A DNA stretch of 64,000 bases, taken from NCBI RefSeq assembly GCF_021216655.1, contig NZ_CP080437.1, positions 744,001 through 808,000 on the forward strand, written 5' to 3'. The translations under genes were made by a program, and so were the position numbers. Shown here in pieces: positions 45,678 to 54,572 of the stretch. The notes under the pieces were generated by a model. The model saw only the letters and a list, made by a program, of their open reading frames with translations, was not told where the DNA came from and made no database searches. Source of the DNA: Clavibacter michiganensis. Its GTDB lineage: Bacteria; Actinomycetota; Actinomycetes; Actinomycetales; Microbacteriaceae. The first letter of the stretch is position 1, and each line of letters opens with the position of its first letter.

Positions 45678-45880
45678 GCGCGGCTCCCGCCACAGGGGCG
45701 GTGCCCGTCACGACGCCCCTGCTCGCGATGCTCGGATCCGCGGACGCCGCCGCCTGCGAGGGCGACGCGTGCCTCGTGCCGGGGGCCACCGCCACCGCGT
45801 CCGACGCGACCGCCGACGCCTCCGCGGCCGCCGACCTCGCGCGCGTCCGCGACGCGATCGACGCCGGTCGGGCCATCTGA
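45674..45880 (+). CDS. Small protein coupled to the DsbA-like gene, CxxxxC motif
   Basis: A 68-residue protein read from an ATGA overlap with the DsbA-like gene, with GGAGG 5-9 nt upstream. Features: PLLAMLGSADAAACEGDACLV with Cys28 and Cys33 spaced CEGDAC, an Ala/Thr/Asp-rich middle and a short amphipathic C-terminus (LARVRDAIDAGRAI). No signal peptide or membrane segment. I do not recognise the family. The overlap argues that it is real and made together with the oxidoreductase; a redox partner or substrate is only a guess. Confidence 0.6.
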   Translation: MSAAPATGAVPVTTPLLAMLGSADAAACEGDACLVPGATATASDATADASAAADLARVRDAIDAGRAI

Positions 45881-45972
45881 CCCTCCCTCCGCAGGCGACC
45901 GCCGCCTGCCTCCCGCGGGGATCCCGCCCCACGTCCGCCGCCCGCCGTCCCGTCTGGGAGAATCGAGCCGTC

Positions 45973-47205
45973 ATGTCCTCTCCGACCCTCGTCCCCGTCC
46001 CCTCCGCGGCCGACGCGCCCGGCGCTCCCGCGACCGCGCCCGCCGCCGAGCCCGCCCTCCGCATCGGCGGCATCCCGCTCGACGTGCCCGTCGTGCTCGC
46101 GCCCATGGCGGGCGTCACCAACACCGCGTTCCGGCGCCTGTGCCGCGAGTTCGGCGCCGGCCTCTACGTCAGCGAGATGATCACGAGCCGCGCGCTCGTC
46201 GAGCGCACTCCCGAGTCCATGCGGCTCATCACGCACCACCCGTCGGAGAAGGTGCGCTCCATCCAGCTCTACGGGGTGGATCCGAAGACCGTGCGCGAGG
46301 CCGTCACCATGCTCGTCGCGGAGGACCGCGCCGACCACATCGACCTGAACTTCGGCTGCCCGGTCGCCAAGGTCACGCGCAAGGGCGGGGGAGCGGCCCT
46401 GCCGTGGAAGCTCGGGCTCTTCACCGACATCGTCGAGGGCGCCGTGAAGGCGGCGGGCGACATCCCCCTCACCGTCAAGATGCGCAAGGGCATCGACGCC
46501 GACCACCTCACGTACCTCGACGCCGGTCGCGCCGCCGAGGGCGCGGGCGTCGCCTCCATCGCGCTGCACGCGCGCACGGCAGCCGACTACTACAGCGGGC
46601 ACGCCGACTGGTCCGCCATCGCGAAGCTCAAGCAGGCCATCGAGAGCGTGCCCGTGCTGGGCAACGGCGACATCTGGGCCGCGGAGGACGCCATCCGGAT
46701 GATGGACGAGACCGGCGCCGACGGGGTCGTCGTCGGCCGCGGCTGCCTCGGCCGCCCGTGGCTCTTCGGCGACCTGGCCGCCGCGTTCCACGCGCGCGCC
46801 GCCGGCCTCGATCCCGCAGACACGCCCCGCGCGCACCCGTCCCAGGGCCAGGTCGCCGACACGTTCCGCCGCCACGTCGAGCTCCTCGCCGAGTTCTTCG
46901 AGAGCGAGGAGCGGGGCTGCCGCGACGCGCGCAAGCACGTCGCCTGGTACTTCAAGGGGTACCCCGTCGGCGGCGACCTGCGGGCCGCGCTCGCCTCGGC
47001 GTCCTCGCTCGAGGAGATCGACGGCCTGCTCGCCACGCTCGACCGCGACCAGCCCTACCCGGGCGCCGGCGCCGAGGGCGCGCGCGGCCGCCAGGGCAGC
47101 ATGAAGCGTACGGCGCTGCCGGACCGGTGGCTCGAGAGCCGCGACATCGACGCGCAGGATGCGATGGACATCGCGGACGGGGAGATCCACAACAGTGGCG
47201 GTTGA
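45973..47205 (+). CDS. dusB: tRNA-dihydrouridine synthase DusB
   Basis: A 410-residue FMN enzyme that reduces uridines in the tRNA D-loop. Key parts: VLAPMAGVTNTAFRRLCREF (FMN site, about residue 40), catalytic Cys in NFGCPVAKVTRKGGGAAL (about 124), KMRKGID, and VGRGCLGRPWLF. The N-terminal 30 residues are a Pro/Ala-rich extension of this lineage. It overlaps dgt by 11 nt. dusB-dgt-dnaG order is conserved in actinobacteria. Confidence 0.94.
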   Translation: MSSPTLVPVPSAADAPGAPATAPAAEPALRIGGIPLDVPVVLAPMAGVTNTAFRRLCREFGAGLYVSEMITSRALVERTPESMRLITHHPSEKVRSIQLYGVDPKTVREAVTMLVAEDRADHIDLNFGCPVAKVTRKGGGAALPWKLGLFTDIVEGAVKAAGDIPLTVKMRKGIDADHLTYLDAGRAAEGAGVASIALHARTAADYYSGHADWSAIAKLKQAIESVPVLGNGDIWAAEDAIRMMDETGADGVVVGRGCLGRPWLFGDLAAAFHARAAGLDPADTPRAHPSQGQVADTFRRHVELLAEFFESEERGCRDARKHVAWYFKGYPVGGDLRAALASASSLEEIDGLLATLDRDQPYPGAGAEGARGRQGSMKRTALPDRWLESRDIDAQDAMDIADGEIHNSGG

Positions 47206-48469
47206 GAGCATGCAGGAGCGGTCCGCGTACAGCGCCACCGACGCCGAGCGGTGGTACCCCGAGCAGCACTCGTCCCGTCGGAGCGACTTCGCGCGCGACC
47301 GGGCGCGCCTGCTGCACTCCAGCGCGCTCCGCCGCCTGGCCGCCAAGACGCAGGTGCTGAGCCCCATGGCCGGGCTCGACTTCGCGCGCAACCGCCTCAC
47401 GCACTCCCTCGAGGTGGCGCAGGTGGGGCGCGAGCTGGCCTCCAGCCTCGACCTTGATCCCGACGTGGTCGACACCGCGTGCCTCGCGCACGACATCGGC
47501 CACCCGCCCTTCGGCCACAACGGCGAGCGGGCCCTCAACGACTGGGCGGCCGACATCGGCGGCTTCGAGGGAAACGCGCAGACGCTGCGCCTGCTCACGC
47601 GGCTCGAGCCCAAGGTCATCGGGCCGGAGGGTCGCCCGTACGGCCTCAACCTCACGCGCGCCAGCCTCGATGCGAGCTGCAAGTACCCGTGGCCGAGCTC
47701 GCAGTCGGTGCCGGATCCGTCGGGCCGCGGCAAGTTCGGCTTCTACGACGACGACGTGGCGGCGTTCGAGTGGCTGCGCGAGGGCGCGCCCGCGGGCCGG
47801 CGCTGCATCGAGGCCGAGGTCATGGACCTCAGCGACGACATCGCGTACTCCGTGCACGACTTCGAGGACGCCATCGTCGGCGGCTACGTCGACGTGCGCG
47901 CGCTCGGCGCCCGGGTCGACCACGAGGAGCTCGTCGACTCGATGGTGGCGTGGATCGGCGGCGCGCACTCGCACGATGAGCTCATCCAGGCCTTCGACCG
48001 GCTCGACTCCCTCGACGTGTGGGTGGACGAGTACGACGGCGGCCGCGGCGCGCAGGCGGCGCTGAAGGACCTCACGAGCCAGCTCATCGGCCGGTTCGCC
48101 GGCGCGGCCACTCAGCTCACGCGAGCCACCCACACCGACCGCAGCCTCATCCGCTTCGGCGCGCACGTGGTCGTGCCCCGCGCGATCCAGGCGGAGATCG
48201 CCGTGCTCAAGGGCATCGTCGCCGCGTTCGTCATGTCGAAGAACACGCGCCAGCCCATCTACGCCCGCCAGCGCGAGGTGCTCGCGGGCCTCGCGGACGC
48301 GCTGCACGCGCGCGGCGCCGACGAGCTCGACCCCGGATTCGCGGGCGACTGGCGCGAGGCCGCGGACGACGGCGCGCGCAAGCGCGTCATCGTCGACCAG
48401 GTCGCCAGCCTCACGGACCAGTCGGCCATCGCCTGGTACGAGCGCCTGTGCGCGCGGCCCGTCTTCTGA
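47195..48469 (+). CDS. dgt: Deoxyguanosinetriphosphate triphosphohydrolase-like protein
   Basis: A 424-residue HD-domain enzyme that splits dGTP (and perhaps other dNTPs) to the nucleoside and triphosphate. The metal site is visible as RNRLTHSLEVAQVGR and AHDIGHPPFGHNGE, with a later DLSDDIAYSVHDFEDA motif. The GTG at 47195, 8 nt after a GGGGAG ribosome site and overlapping dusB, is preferred over the ATG at 47210. dnaG lies 94 nt further. A short tandem repeat begins at the stop codon. Confidence 0.9.
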   Translation: MAVESMQERSAYSATDAERWYPEQHSSRRSDFARDRARLLHSSALRRLAAKTQVLSPMAGLDFARNRLTHSLEVAQVGRELASSLDLDPDVVDTACLAHDIGHPPFGHNGERALNDWAADIGGFEGNAQTLRLLTRLEPKVIGPEGRPYGLNLTRASLDASCKYPWPSSQSVPDPSGRGKFGFYDDDVAAFEWLREGAPAGRRCIEAEVMDLSDDIAYSVHDFEDAIVGGYVDVRALGARVDHEELVDSMVAWIGGAHSHDELIQAFDRLDSLDVWVDEYDGGRGAQAALKDLTSQLIGRFAGAATQLTRATHTDRSLIRFGAHVVVPRAIQAEIAVLKGIVAAFVMSKNTRQPIYARQREVLAGLADALHARGADELDPGFAGDWREAADDGARKRVIVDQVASLTDQSAIAWYERLCARPVF

Positions 48470-48525
48470 TGCCCGCGGGGCTGATGCCCGCCGGGCTGAT
48501 GCTCGCCGGGCTGATGGCCGTGGGG
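48466..48525. repeat. Four 15-bp tandem repeats after dgt
   Basis: Units ctgatgcccgcgggg, ctgatgcccgccggg, ctgatgctcgccggg and ctgatggccgtgggg follow one another from the dgt stop codon to just before the dnaG promoter. Being a multiple of three, copy-number change would not alter frame. Likely slippage-prone. Confidence 0.75.
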
Positions 48526-48551
48526 CACGGGCCCGCCGAGGACGCCGGCCG

Positions 48552-48563
48552 TAGGATGAGCCG
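48552..48563 (+). promoter_or_regulatory. Probable leaderless promoter (-10) of dnaG
   Basis: TAGGAT (48552-48557), 6 nt, ATG. Confidence 0.55.
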
Positions 48564-50453
48564 ATGGCACTGATCCGCAAGAGCGACATCGACGAGGTCC
48601 GCTCCCGGGTCAACCTGGGCGACGTGGTGGGGGAGTACGTCACCCTCAAGTCCGCCGGCGTCGGATCCCTGAAGGGCCTCTGCCCGTTCCACGACGAGCG
48701 CACCCCGAGCTTCCACGTGCGGCCGCAGGTCGGCTTCTACCACTGCTTCGGCTGTGGCGAGGGCGGCGACGTCTACACGTTCCTGCAGCGCATGGACCAT
48801 GTGACGTTCGCGGAGGCCGTGGAGCGCATGGCGCAGCGCATCGGCTACCAGCTGCACTACGAGGACGGCCAGGCCGCCACCGACCAGGGCAACCGCTCGC
48901 GGCTCCTCGGCGCGAACGAGGCCGCGGCGGAGTTCTTCGTCGAGCAGCTCGGATCCGAGGAGGCGGAGATCGGCCGCACCTTCCTCGGGGAGCGCGGCTT
49001 CGACCAGGGCGCCGCGCAGCGCTTCGGCGTCGGCTTCGCCCCGCAGAGCTGGGACGCGCTGTCCTCGCACCTCACGGCCAAGGGCTACACGGAGGCCGAG
49101 CTCGTGACCGCCGGCCTCCTCAGCCAGGGCGACCGCGGCGCGTACGACCGGTTCCGCGGCCGCCTGGTGTGGCCCATCCGCGACCTGACGGGCGCCACCG
49201 TCGGCTTCGGCGCGCGCCGCCTGCGCGAGGACGACAAGGGCCCGAAGTACCTCAACACCCCCGAGACGCCCGTCTATCACAAGAGCTCCGTGCTCTACGG
49301 GCTCGACCTCGCCAAGCGCGACGTGAGCCGCGGACGCCAGGTGGTCGTGGTCGAGGGCTACACCGACGTGATGGCCTGCCACCTCGCGGGCGTGACCACC
49401 GCGGTCGCCACGTGCGGGACCTCGTTCGGCGTCGACCACATCAAGGTCCTCCGCCGCGTGCTCGGCGACGACAGCGGCCTCGGCGAGGTCGTCTTCACGT
49501 TCGACCCCGACGCCGCCGGGCAGAAGGCCGCCATGCGCGCGTTCTCCGAGGAGCGCCGGTTCGCCGCGCAGACCTACGTCGCAGTCGGCCCCGAGGGGCT
49601 GGATCCCTGCGACCTCCGCCTCACGCGCGGCGACGACGCCGTGCGCCGCATGATCCAGGGCAAGAAGCCCATGTTCGAGTTCGCGATCAAGCAGATCCTC
49701 GCCGACCACGACCTCGACACCGTCGAGGGTCGCGTCGCCGCGCTCCGCGCCGCCGCGCCCGTGGTCGCCGACATCCGCGACCCGTCGCTCCGCCCCGGCT
49801 ACGCGCGCGAGCTCGCGGGCTGGCTCGGCATGGACCTCACCGAGGTGGGCCGCGCCGTCCAGACCGCCGGCCGCAGCATGCCCGCCGACGGCGCGGACCG
49901 CTCCGGCGGCTCGCCGCAGGGCCGCCACGCGCAGGGCGGGCACGGCCCGGAGGACGAGGGCGGCGACGCGTCCCGCTCCATGTCGCTCATGGACCTGCCG
50001 ACGGACCTCGCGACCCGCCTCGAGCGCGACGCCCTCATGGCGATGCTGCAGCACCCGGAGCTCGTCGGGAACGACCTCGTCATTCGCGCCGCGCAGGTCA
50101 CCTTCGTCAACGAGAGCCTCGCGGTCGTCCGCGACGGCGTCATCGGCAGCATGGACGCCCTCGGTGGCGCGGACTGGCTCTCGCGCGTGGCGCTCGAGGT
50201 GCCGGAGTCGTTCGCCACGCTCGTCAAGCAGCTCGGCGTCGCCCCGCTGCCCAACCGCGGCGACGCCGACAAGCTCGCCGTCTACGTGAAGGGCGTCACG
50301 GCCGAGCTCGTCGGACGCGACCTGCTGCGCCGCAAGGCCGACCTCATCGGGCGGCTGCAGCGCACGGACGCGACGCACGATCGCGAGCGCTACCAGGAGA
50401 TCCAGCGCGAGCTCATGCAGGTCGAGGCCGAGCGCCGGGCGCTCCGCGAATAG
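48564..50453 (+). CDS. dnaG: DNA primase
   Basis: A 629-residue primase making RNA primers at the fork. The N-terminal zinc finger is GLCPFHDERTPSFHVRP and YHCFGCGEGGDVYTF (about residues 40-75), the TOPRIM catalytic core has VVVEGYTDVMACH (about residue 258) and TFDPDAAGQKA, and the C-terminal helicase-binding domain is present after a Gly/Ser/His-rich linker (about 445-480). Start: ATG directly downstream of a leaderless-type -10. Confidence 0.96.
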   Translation: MALIRKSDIDEVRSRVNLGDVVGEYVTLKSAGVGSLKGLCPFHDERTPSFHVRPQVGFYHCFGCGEGGDVYTFLQRMDHVTFAEAVERMAQRIGYQLHYEDGQAATDQGNRSRLLGANEAAAEFFVEQLGSEEAEIGRTFLGERGFDQGAAQRFGVGFAPQSWDALSSHLTAKGYTEAELVTAGLLSQGDRGAYDRFRGRLVWPIRDLTGATVGFGARRLREDDKGPKYLNTPETPVYHKSSVLYGLDLAKRDVSRGRQVVVVEGYTDVMACHLAGVTTAVATCGTSFGVDHIKVLRRVLGDDSGLGEVVFTFDPDAAGQKAAMRAFSEERRFAAQTYVAVGPEGLDPCDLRLTRGDDAVRRMIQGKKPMFEFAIKQILADHDLDTVEGRVAALRAAAPVVADIRDPSLRPGYARELAGWLGMDLTEVGRAVQTAGRSMPADGADRSGGSPQGRHAQGGHGPEDEGGDASRSMSLMDLPTDLATRLERDALMAMLQHPELVGNDLVIRAAQVTFVNESLAVVRDGVIGSMDALGGADWLSRVALEVPESFATLVKQLGVAPLPNRGDADKLAVYVKGVTAELVGRDLLRRKADLIGRLQRTDATHDRERYQEIQRELMQVEAERRALRE

Positions 50454-50653
50454 GGCGGACCCCGCCGCGCGGACCGCGATCCGCACCGGAATCACGCGCG
50501 CTCGCCATGTTTCATTCGTGTGAAGAAGCGTCCTCGCGCGTCCTCCGGGTCCGGGCTGCTGTTTCCCGTGTGTTAGAAATCATGCACAGCACAGCGTCCG
50601 TGTCTTCCCGATGCGCGGGCGCGAATCCCCTTCATGAAAGAGGCACTCGGAAC

Positions 50654-52309
50654 ATGACGTCCGCATTCCCCCGGCGCTCACGCGTCCTGCTCGCCACGGC
50701 CGGATTCTCCGCCGCGGCCCTCGTCCTCGCCGGCTGCTCCGGCGGATCCGGCGACCCGCTCGCCGAGGACGGCGCCTCAGGCGGCGGATCCATCGTCGTC
50801 GGCACGACCGACAAGGTCCTCTCGCTCGACCCGGCCGGCTCCTACGACAACGGCTCGTTCGCGGTGCAGAACCAGGTCTACCCGTTCCTGTTCAACAGCC
50901 CCTACGGCAGCCCCGACGTCGAGCCCGACCTCGCCGTATCCGGCGAGTACACGTCGCCGAACGACTTCACCGTGACGCTGAAGCCCGACCTGAAGTTCGC
51001 GAACGGCCACGCCCTCACCGCGAGCGACGTCAAGTTCACGTTCGACCGCATCGCGACCATCGCGGCGAACGGCGCCGACAACGGCAACGGCCCGTCGTCG
51101 CTGCTCGCGAACGTCGAGTCCGTGGCAGCGCCGGACGACACCACCGTCGTCTTCACGCTCAAGACCGCGAACGACCAGACCTTCGAGCAGGTGCTCTCCA
51201 GCCCCGCCGGCCCCATCGTCGACGAGGAGGTCTTCCCGGCCGACGCGCTCGCCGACCCGGCCGCCATCGTCGCGGCGAACGCCTTCGCGGGCCAGTACGT
51301 CATCACCGACTTCCAGCTCAACCAGCTCGTCGCCTACGCGCCGAACGCCGACTACCAGGGCGTCCTGCCGAAGCCCGCCAACGGCGGCGTGACCGCGCGC
51401 TACTACGCGGACGAGACCACGATGAAGCTCGCCGTCCAGAACGGCGAGATCGACGTCGCGGGCCGCTCGCTCGGCGCCACCGACATCGCGGACCTCAAGA
51501 AGGACGACTCCGTCCAGGTCGTCGAGGGACCCGGCGGCGAGATCCGCTACATCACCTTCAACCTGAACACGCAGCCGTTCGGCAAGACCACCGGCGAGGC
51601 GGACGAGGCCAAGGCCCTCGCCGTGCGCCAGGCGGCCGCCGACCTCGTCGACCGCGACGAGCTGTCGACCCAGGTCTACAACGGCACCTACACGCCGCTC
51701 TACTCCTACGTGGCCGACGGCCTCTCCGGCGCCAACGAGGCGCTCAAGGGCATCTACGGCGACGGGAACGGCGGGCCGGACGCGGACAAGGCCGCGAAGG
51801 TCCTCTCCGACGCGGGCGTGCAGACGCCCGTCGCGCTGCAGCTCCAGTTCAACCCGGACCACTACGGCGCCGGCTCGGACGACGAGTACGCGCTCATCAA
51901 GCAGCAGCTCGAGGCGACCGGCCTGTTCCAGGTCAACCTGCAGTCCACGATCTGGGACCAGTACAGCAAGGCCCGCGTCAACGACGAGTACCCGGCGTAC
52001 CAGCTCGGCTGGTTCCCCGACTACTCGGACGCGGACAACTACCTGACGCCGTTCTTCTCCCCGCAGTCCTTCGTGAAGAACCACTACGACAACCCCACCG
52101 TGACGGACCTCATCACGCAGCAGCTGTCGGAGGCCGACTCCACGAAGCGCGCCGAGATCATCGGCCAGATCCAGGACGACGTCGCCGCCGACCTGCCGAC
52201 CCTGCCCCTGCTCCAGGGCTCGCAGGTCGCGGTGGCCGGCAAGGACGTGAAGGGCGTGACGCTCGACGCCTCCTTCAAGTTCCGCTACGCGCCGATCACC
52301 AAGGGCTAG
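50654..52309 (+). CDS. ABC transporter substrate-binding lipoprotein (peptide/nickel/opine family)
   Basis: A 551-residue lipoprotein. The signal peptide ends in the lipobox LVLAGC (Cys about 28), and the mature part is an SBP_bac_5 domain: GTTDKVLSLDPAGSYDNGS, FKPDLKFANGHALTASDVKF-like segment, and LQSTIWDQYSKAR near the end. It captures an oligopeptide or similar ligand outside the cell for the permeases that follow. The 200-nt upstream region is relatively A/T-rich with a candidate -10 near 50573-50580 and an AAAGAGG ribosome site. A perfect hairpin separates it from the permease gene. Confidence 0.9.
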   Translation: MTSAFPRRSRVLLATAGFSAAALVLAGCSGGSGDPLAEDGASGGGSIVVGTTDKVLSLDPAGSYDNGSFAVQNQVYPFLFNSPYGSPDVEPDLAVSGEYTSPNDFTVTLKPDLKFANGHALTASDVKFTFDRIATIAANGADNGNGPSSLLANVESVAAPDDTTVVFTLKTANDQTFEQVLSSPAGPIVDEEVFPADALADPAAIVAANAFAGQYVITDFQLNQLVAYAPNADYQGVLPKPANGGVTARYYADETTMKLAVQNGEIDVAGRSLGATDIADLKKDDSVQVVEGPGGEIRYITFNLNTQPFGKTTGEADEAKALAVRQAAADLVDRDELSTQVYNGTYTPLYSYVADGLSGANEALKGIYGDGNGGPDADKAAKVLSDAGVQTPVALQLQFNPDHYGAGSDDEYALIKQQLEATGLFQVNLQSTIWDQYSKARVNDEYPAYQLGWFPDYSDADNYLTPFFSPQSFVKNHYDNPTVTDLITQQLSEADSTKRAEIIGQIQDDVAADLPTLPLLQGSQVAVAGKDVKGVTLDASFKFRYAPITKG

Positions 52310-52349
52310 CAGCCCTGCGGAGGGCGTCTCCTAGACTGACGACCTCCAC

Positions 52350-52385
52350 GGATGGGGCGTCCCGCTGCGGCGGGACGCCCCATCC
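52350..52385 (+). terminator. Perfect 16-bp hairpin between binding protein and permease
   Basis: GGATGGGGCGTCCCGC pairs fully with GCGGGACGCCCCATCC around a TGCG loop, 40 nt after the lipoprotein stop. Probably a partial terminator or 3' stabiliser that keeps binding-protein mRNA in excess over permease mRNA. Confidence 0.7.
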
Positions 52386-52453
52386 CCATGCCACCCGTCG
52401 TGGCACCCGACCAGGCGCACCACCCGTACGTCGACCCGAAAGGCCCACCCGCC

Positions 52454-53548
52454 GTGACCGTCATCCCGGACGCCGTGCCCGCGTCCGCGCCCCCCGGGGC
52501 GCAGCAGCCCAAGGCCCGGAAGCAGGGGATCGGGCTCGGCCAGTACATCCTCATCCGCGCCGTGCTCATCATCCCGACCGTGTTCATCCTCGTGACGCTG
52601 GTCTTCTTCCTCATGCGCATCGTGGGCGACCCGATCTCCGCCGCCGTGGGCGACCGCCTCACCCCGGAGCAGCTCCAGGAGCGCCTGGCGACCGCCGGCT
52701 TCGACCGGCCGATCATCGTGCAGTACCTCGAGTACCTCGGCCAGATCGCCACGGGGAACTTCGGCCGCTCGCTCACCGACAACCGGCTCATCAGCGAGGT
52801 GCTGCTGCAGTACGGCTCGGCAACGCTCGAGCTGGTCATCTACTCGCTCATCGTCGCCTTCGTCATCGGCATCCCGCTCGGCCTCGTCGCCGCCTACTTC
52901 AAGGACCGCACGCCCGACGCCGTGCTGCGGATCCTCGCGATCCTCGCCTACGCCACGCCCGTGTTCTTCGCGGGCCTCCTGCTCAAGCTCGTCTTCTCCG
53001 TCTGGCTCGGGATCCTCCCGCTGTCCGGTCGCGCCGACACGCGCGTCGAGCTCGCGCTCGGCAGGCTGGACAACCCGACCGGCATCTACCTCATCGACGC
53101 GCTCCGCCTCGGCAGCCCCACGGCCGTCAGCGACGTGCTCGAGCACGCGGTGCTCCCGGCGCTCGCGCTCGGCCTCCTCACCGCGGGCATCTTCCTGCGG
53201 CTCGTGCGCACCAACGTGATCTCCACGCTCGGCACCGAGTACGTCGACGCGGCGCGCTCGCGCGGCGTCGGCGAGTTCCGGCTCACGACCCGGCACGCGC
53301 TGAAGCCCGCGCTCATCCCGATCATCACGGTGGTGGGCCTGCAGATCGCCGTCATGCTCGGCGGCGCGGTGCTCACGGAGACCACGTTCGAGTGGCGCGG
53401 CCTCGGCTTCCAGCTGGCGCAGTACCTGGCGGCGCGCGACTTCGTGGCCGTGCAGGGCATCGTGGCGCTCCTGGCCGTGATCGTCGCCGTGACCAACTTC
53501 ATCGTCGACGTCGTCGCGGCGCTCATCGACCCGCGAGTGAGGTACTGA
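52454..53548 (+). CDS. ABC transporter permease 1 (DppB-like)
   Basis: A ~364-residue inner-membrane permease with six helices, the first at about residues 27-47 of the chosen form (ILIRAVLIIPTVFILVTLVF). The EAA-loop region SRGVGEFRLTTRHALKPALIPI contacts the ATPases; TTFEWRGLGFQLAQYLA is typical of DppB. The start is uncertain: GTG at 52454 after GAAAGG is preferred, ATG at 52388 is possible, and the ATG at 52352 lies inside the hairpin stem and is unlikely. It is followed after 1 nt by permease 2. Confidence 0.87.
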   Translation: MTVIPDAVPASAPPGAQQPKARKQGIGLGQYILIRAVLIIPTVFILVTLVFFLMRIVGDPISAAVGDRLTPEQLQERLATAGFDRPIIVQYLEYLGQIATGNFGRSLTDNRLISEVLLQYGSATLELVIYSLIVAFVIGIPLGLVAAYFKDRTPDAVLRILAILAYATPVFFAGLLLKLVFSVWLGILPLSGRADTRVELALGRLDNPTGIYLIDALRLGSPTAVSDVLEHAVLPALALGLLTAGIFLRLVRTNVISTLGTEYVDAARSRGVGEFRLTTRHALKPALIPIITVVGLQIAVMLGGAVLTETTFEWRGLGFQLAQYLAARDFVAVQGIVALLAVIVAVTNFIVDVVAALIDPRVRY

Positions 53549-53549
53549 C

Positions 53550-54572
53550 ATGACCGACACCACCACCGCCCCCGCGCCCGCCCCGGCGCGCCGCTCCCTG
53601 CTCCAGCGCCTCCCGCTCGTCTCGCACGTGCGGCAGAGCGTCGGCCTCCAGCGCGGCATGCTCGTCGCCGGCATGGTCATCACGGGGATCTTCATCCTGC
53701 TCGCGGCGTTCGCTCCGCTCATCGCGCCCTTCGGCTTCGACCAGGACCGGGACGGCGCCGGCTCGTTCACGCGCCAGGCCGCCCCCGACGCGACGCACAT
53801 CTGGGGAACCACCGTCGGCGGCTACGACGTGTTCTCCCGCGTCGTCTGGGGCACGCAGACCGCGCTGTCCGTCGTCGTGATCGCCGTGGTCCTGTCGCTG
53901 TTCGCCGGCGTGCTGCTCGGCGTCGTCTCGGGCTACCTCGGCGGATGGCTCGACCGGATCCTCGTGGTCATCGCCGACGCCATCTACCCGTTCCCGACGC
54001 TGCTGCTGGCCATCGTCGTGAGCATCGTGCTGACCGGCGGGCAGTCGAGCCTGTGGGGCGGCATCCTGGCCGCCGCCGTGAGCATCACGGTCGTCTACAT
54101 CCCGCAGTACTTCCGGGTCATCCGCGCGGAGGTCGTGCGGCTGAAGGCGGAGGCGTTCGTCGAGAGCGCCAAGGTCATCGGCACGTCGACGCCGCGGATC
54201 ATGTACGTGCACGTGCTGCGGAACTCCACCCGCACGCTGCCGCTGATCCTCACGCTCAACGCGTCCGAGGCCATCCTCACGCTCGCGGGCCTCGGCTTCC
54301 TCGGCTTCGGCATCTCGCCGACGTCGGCAGCCGAGTGGGGCTACGACCTCAACCGCGCGCTCGCGGACACCGCGAGCGGCGTCTGGTGGACGGGCGTCTT
54401 CCCCGGCGTCGCCATCGTCATGCTCGTCCTCGGGCTCACGCTCGTGGGGGAGAGCGTCAACGACATCTCCGACCCGAAGCTGCGTGCCCGCAAGCGCGCG
54501 AAGACGAGGGACATCTCCGACCCCGAGCTGCGCGCCCGCAAGCGCGCCCTGAAGAAGAAGGTGTCCGCATGA
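53550..54572 (+). CDS. ABC transporter permease 2 (DppC-like)
   Basis: A 340-residue DppC-type permease with an N-terminal OppC_N helix, a periplasmic loop (HIWGTTVGGYDVFSRVVWGT) and five further helices with the EAA loop AFVESAKVIGTSTPRIMYVHVL. The cytoplasmic tail contains a near-perfect internal duplication, DISDPKLRARKRA then DISDPELRARKRA, coded by adjacent ~45-bp repeats (about 54460-54550). The stop overlaps the ATPase gene (ATGA). Confidence 0.9.
   Translation: MTDTTTAPAPAPARRSLLQRLPLVSHVRQSVGLQRGMLVAGMVITGIFILLAAFAPLIAPFGFDQDRDGAGSFTRQAAPDATHIWGTTVGGYDVFSRVVWGTQTALSVVVIAVVLSLFAGVLLGVVSGYLGGWLDRILVVIADAIYPFPTLLLAIVVSIVLTGGQSSLWGGILAAAVSITVVYIPQYFRVIRAEVVRLKAEAFVESAKVIGTSTPRIMYVHVLRNSTRTLPLILTLNASEAILTLAGLGFLGFGISPTSAAEWGYDLNRALADTASGVWWTGVFPGVAIVMLVLGLTLVGESVNDISDPKLRARKRAKTRDISDPELRARKRALKKKVSA

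Noticed and set aside
48466..48525. CRISPR-like repeat array after dgt
   Set aside because: The units are 15 bp with no spacers and no cas genes nearby; it is a simple tandem repeat.
52352..52453. Start of the DppB-like permease at ATG 52352
   Set aside because: That ATG lies inside a perfect 16-bp hairpin stem and would add Pro/Gly-rich residues absent from the family; GTG 52454 with GAAAGG is better.
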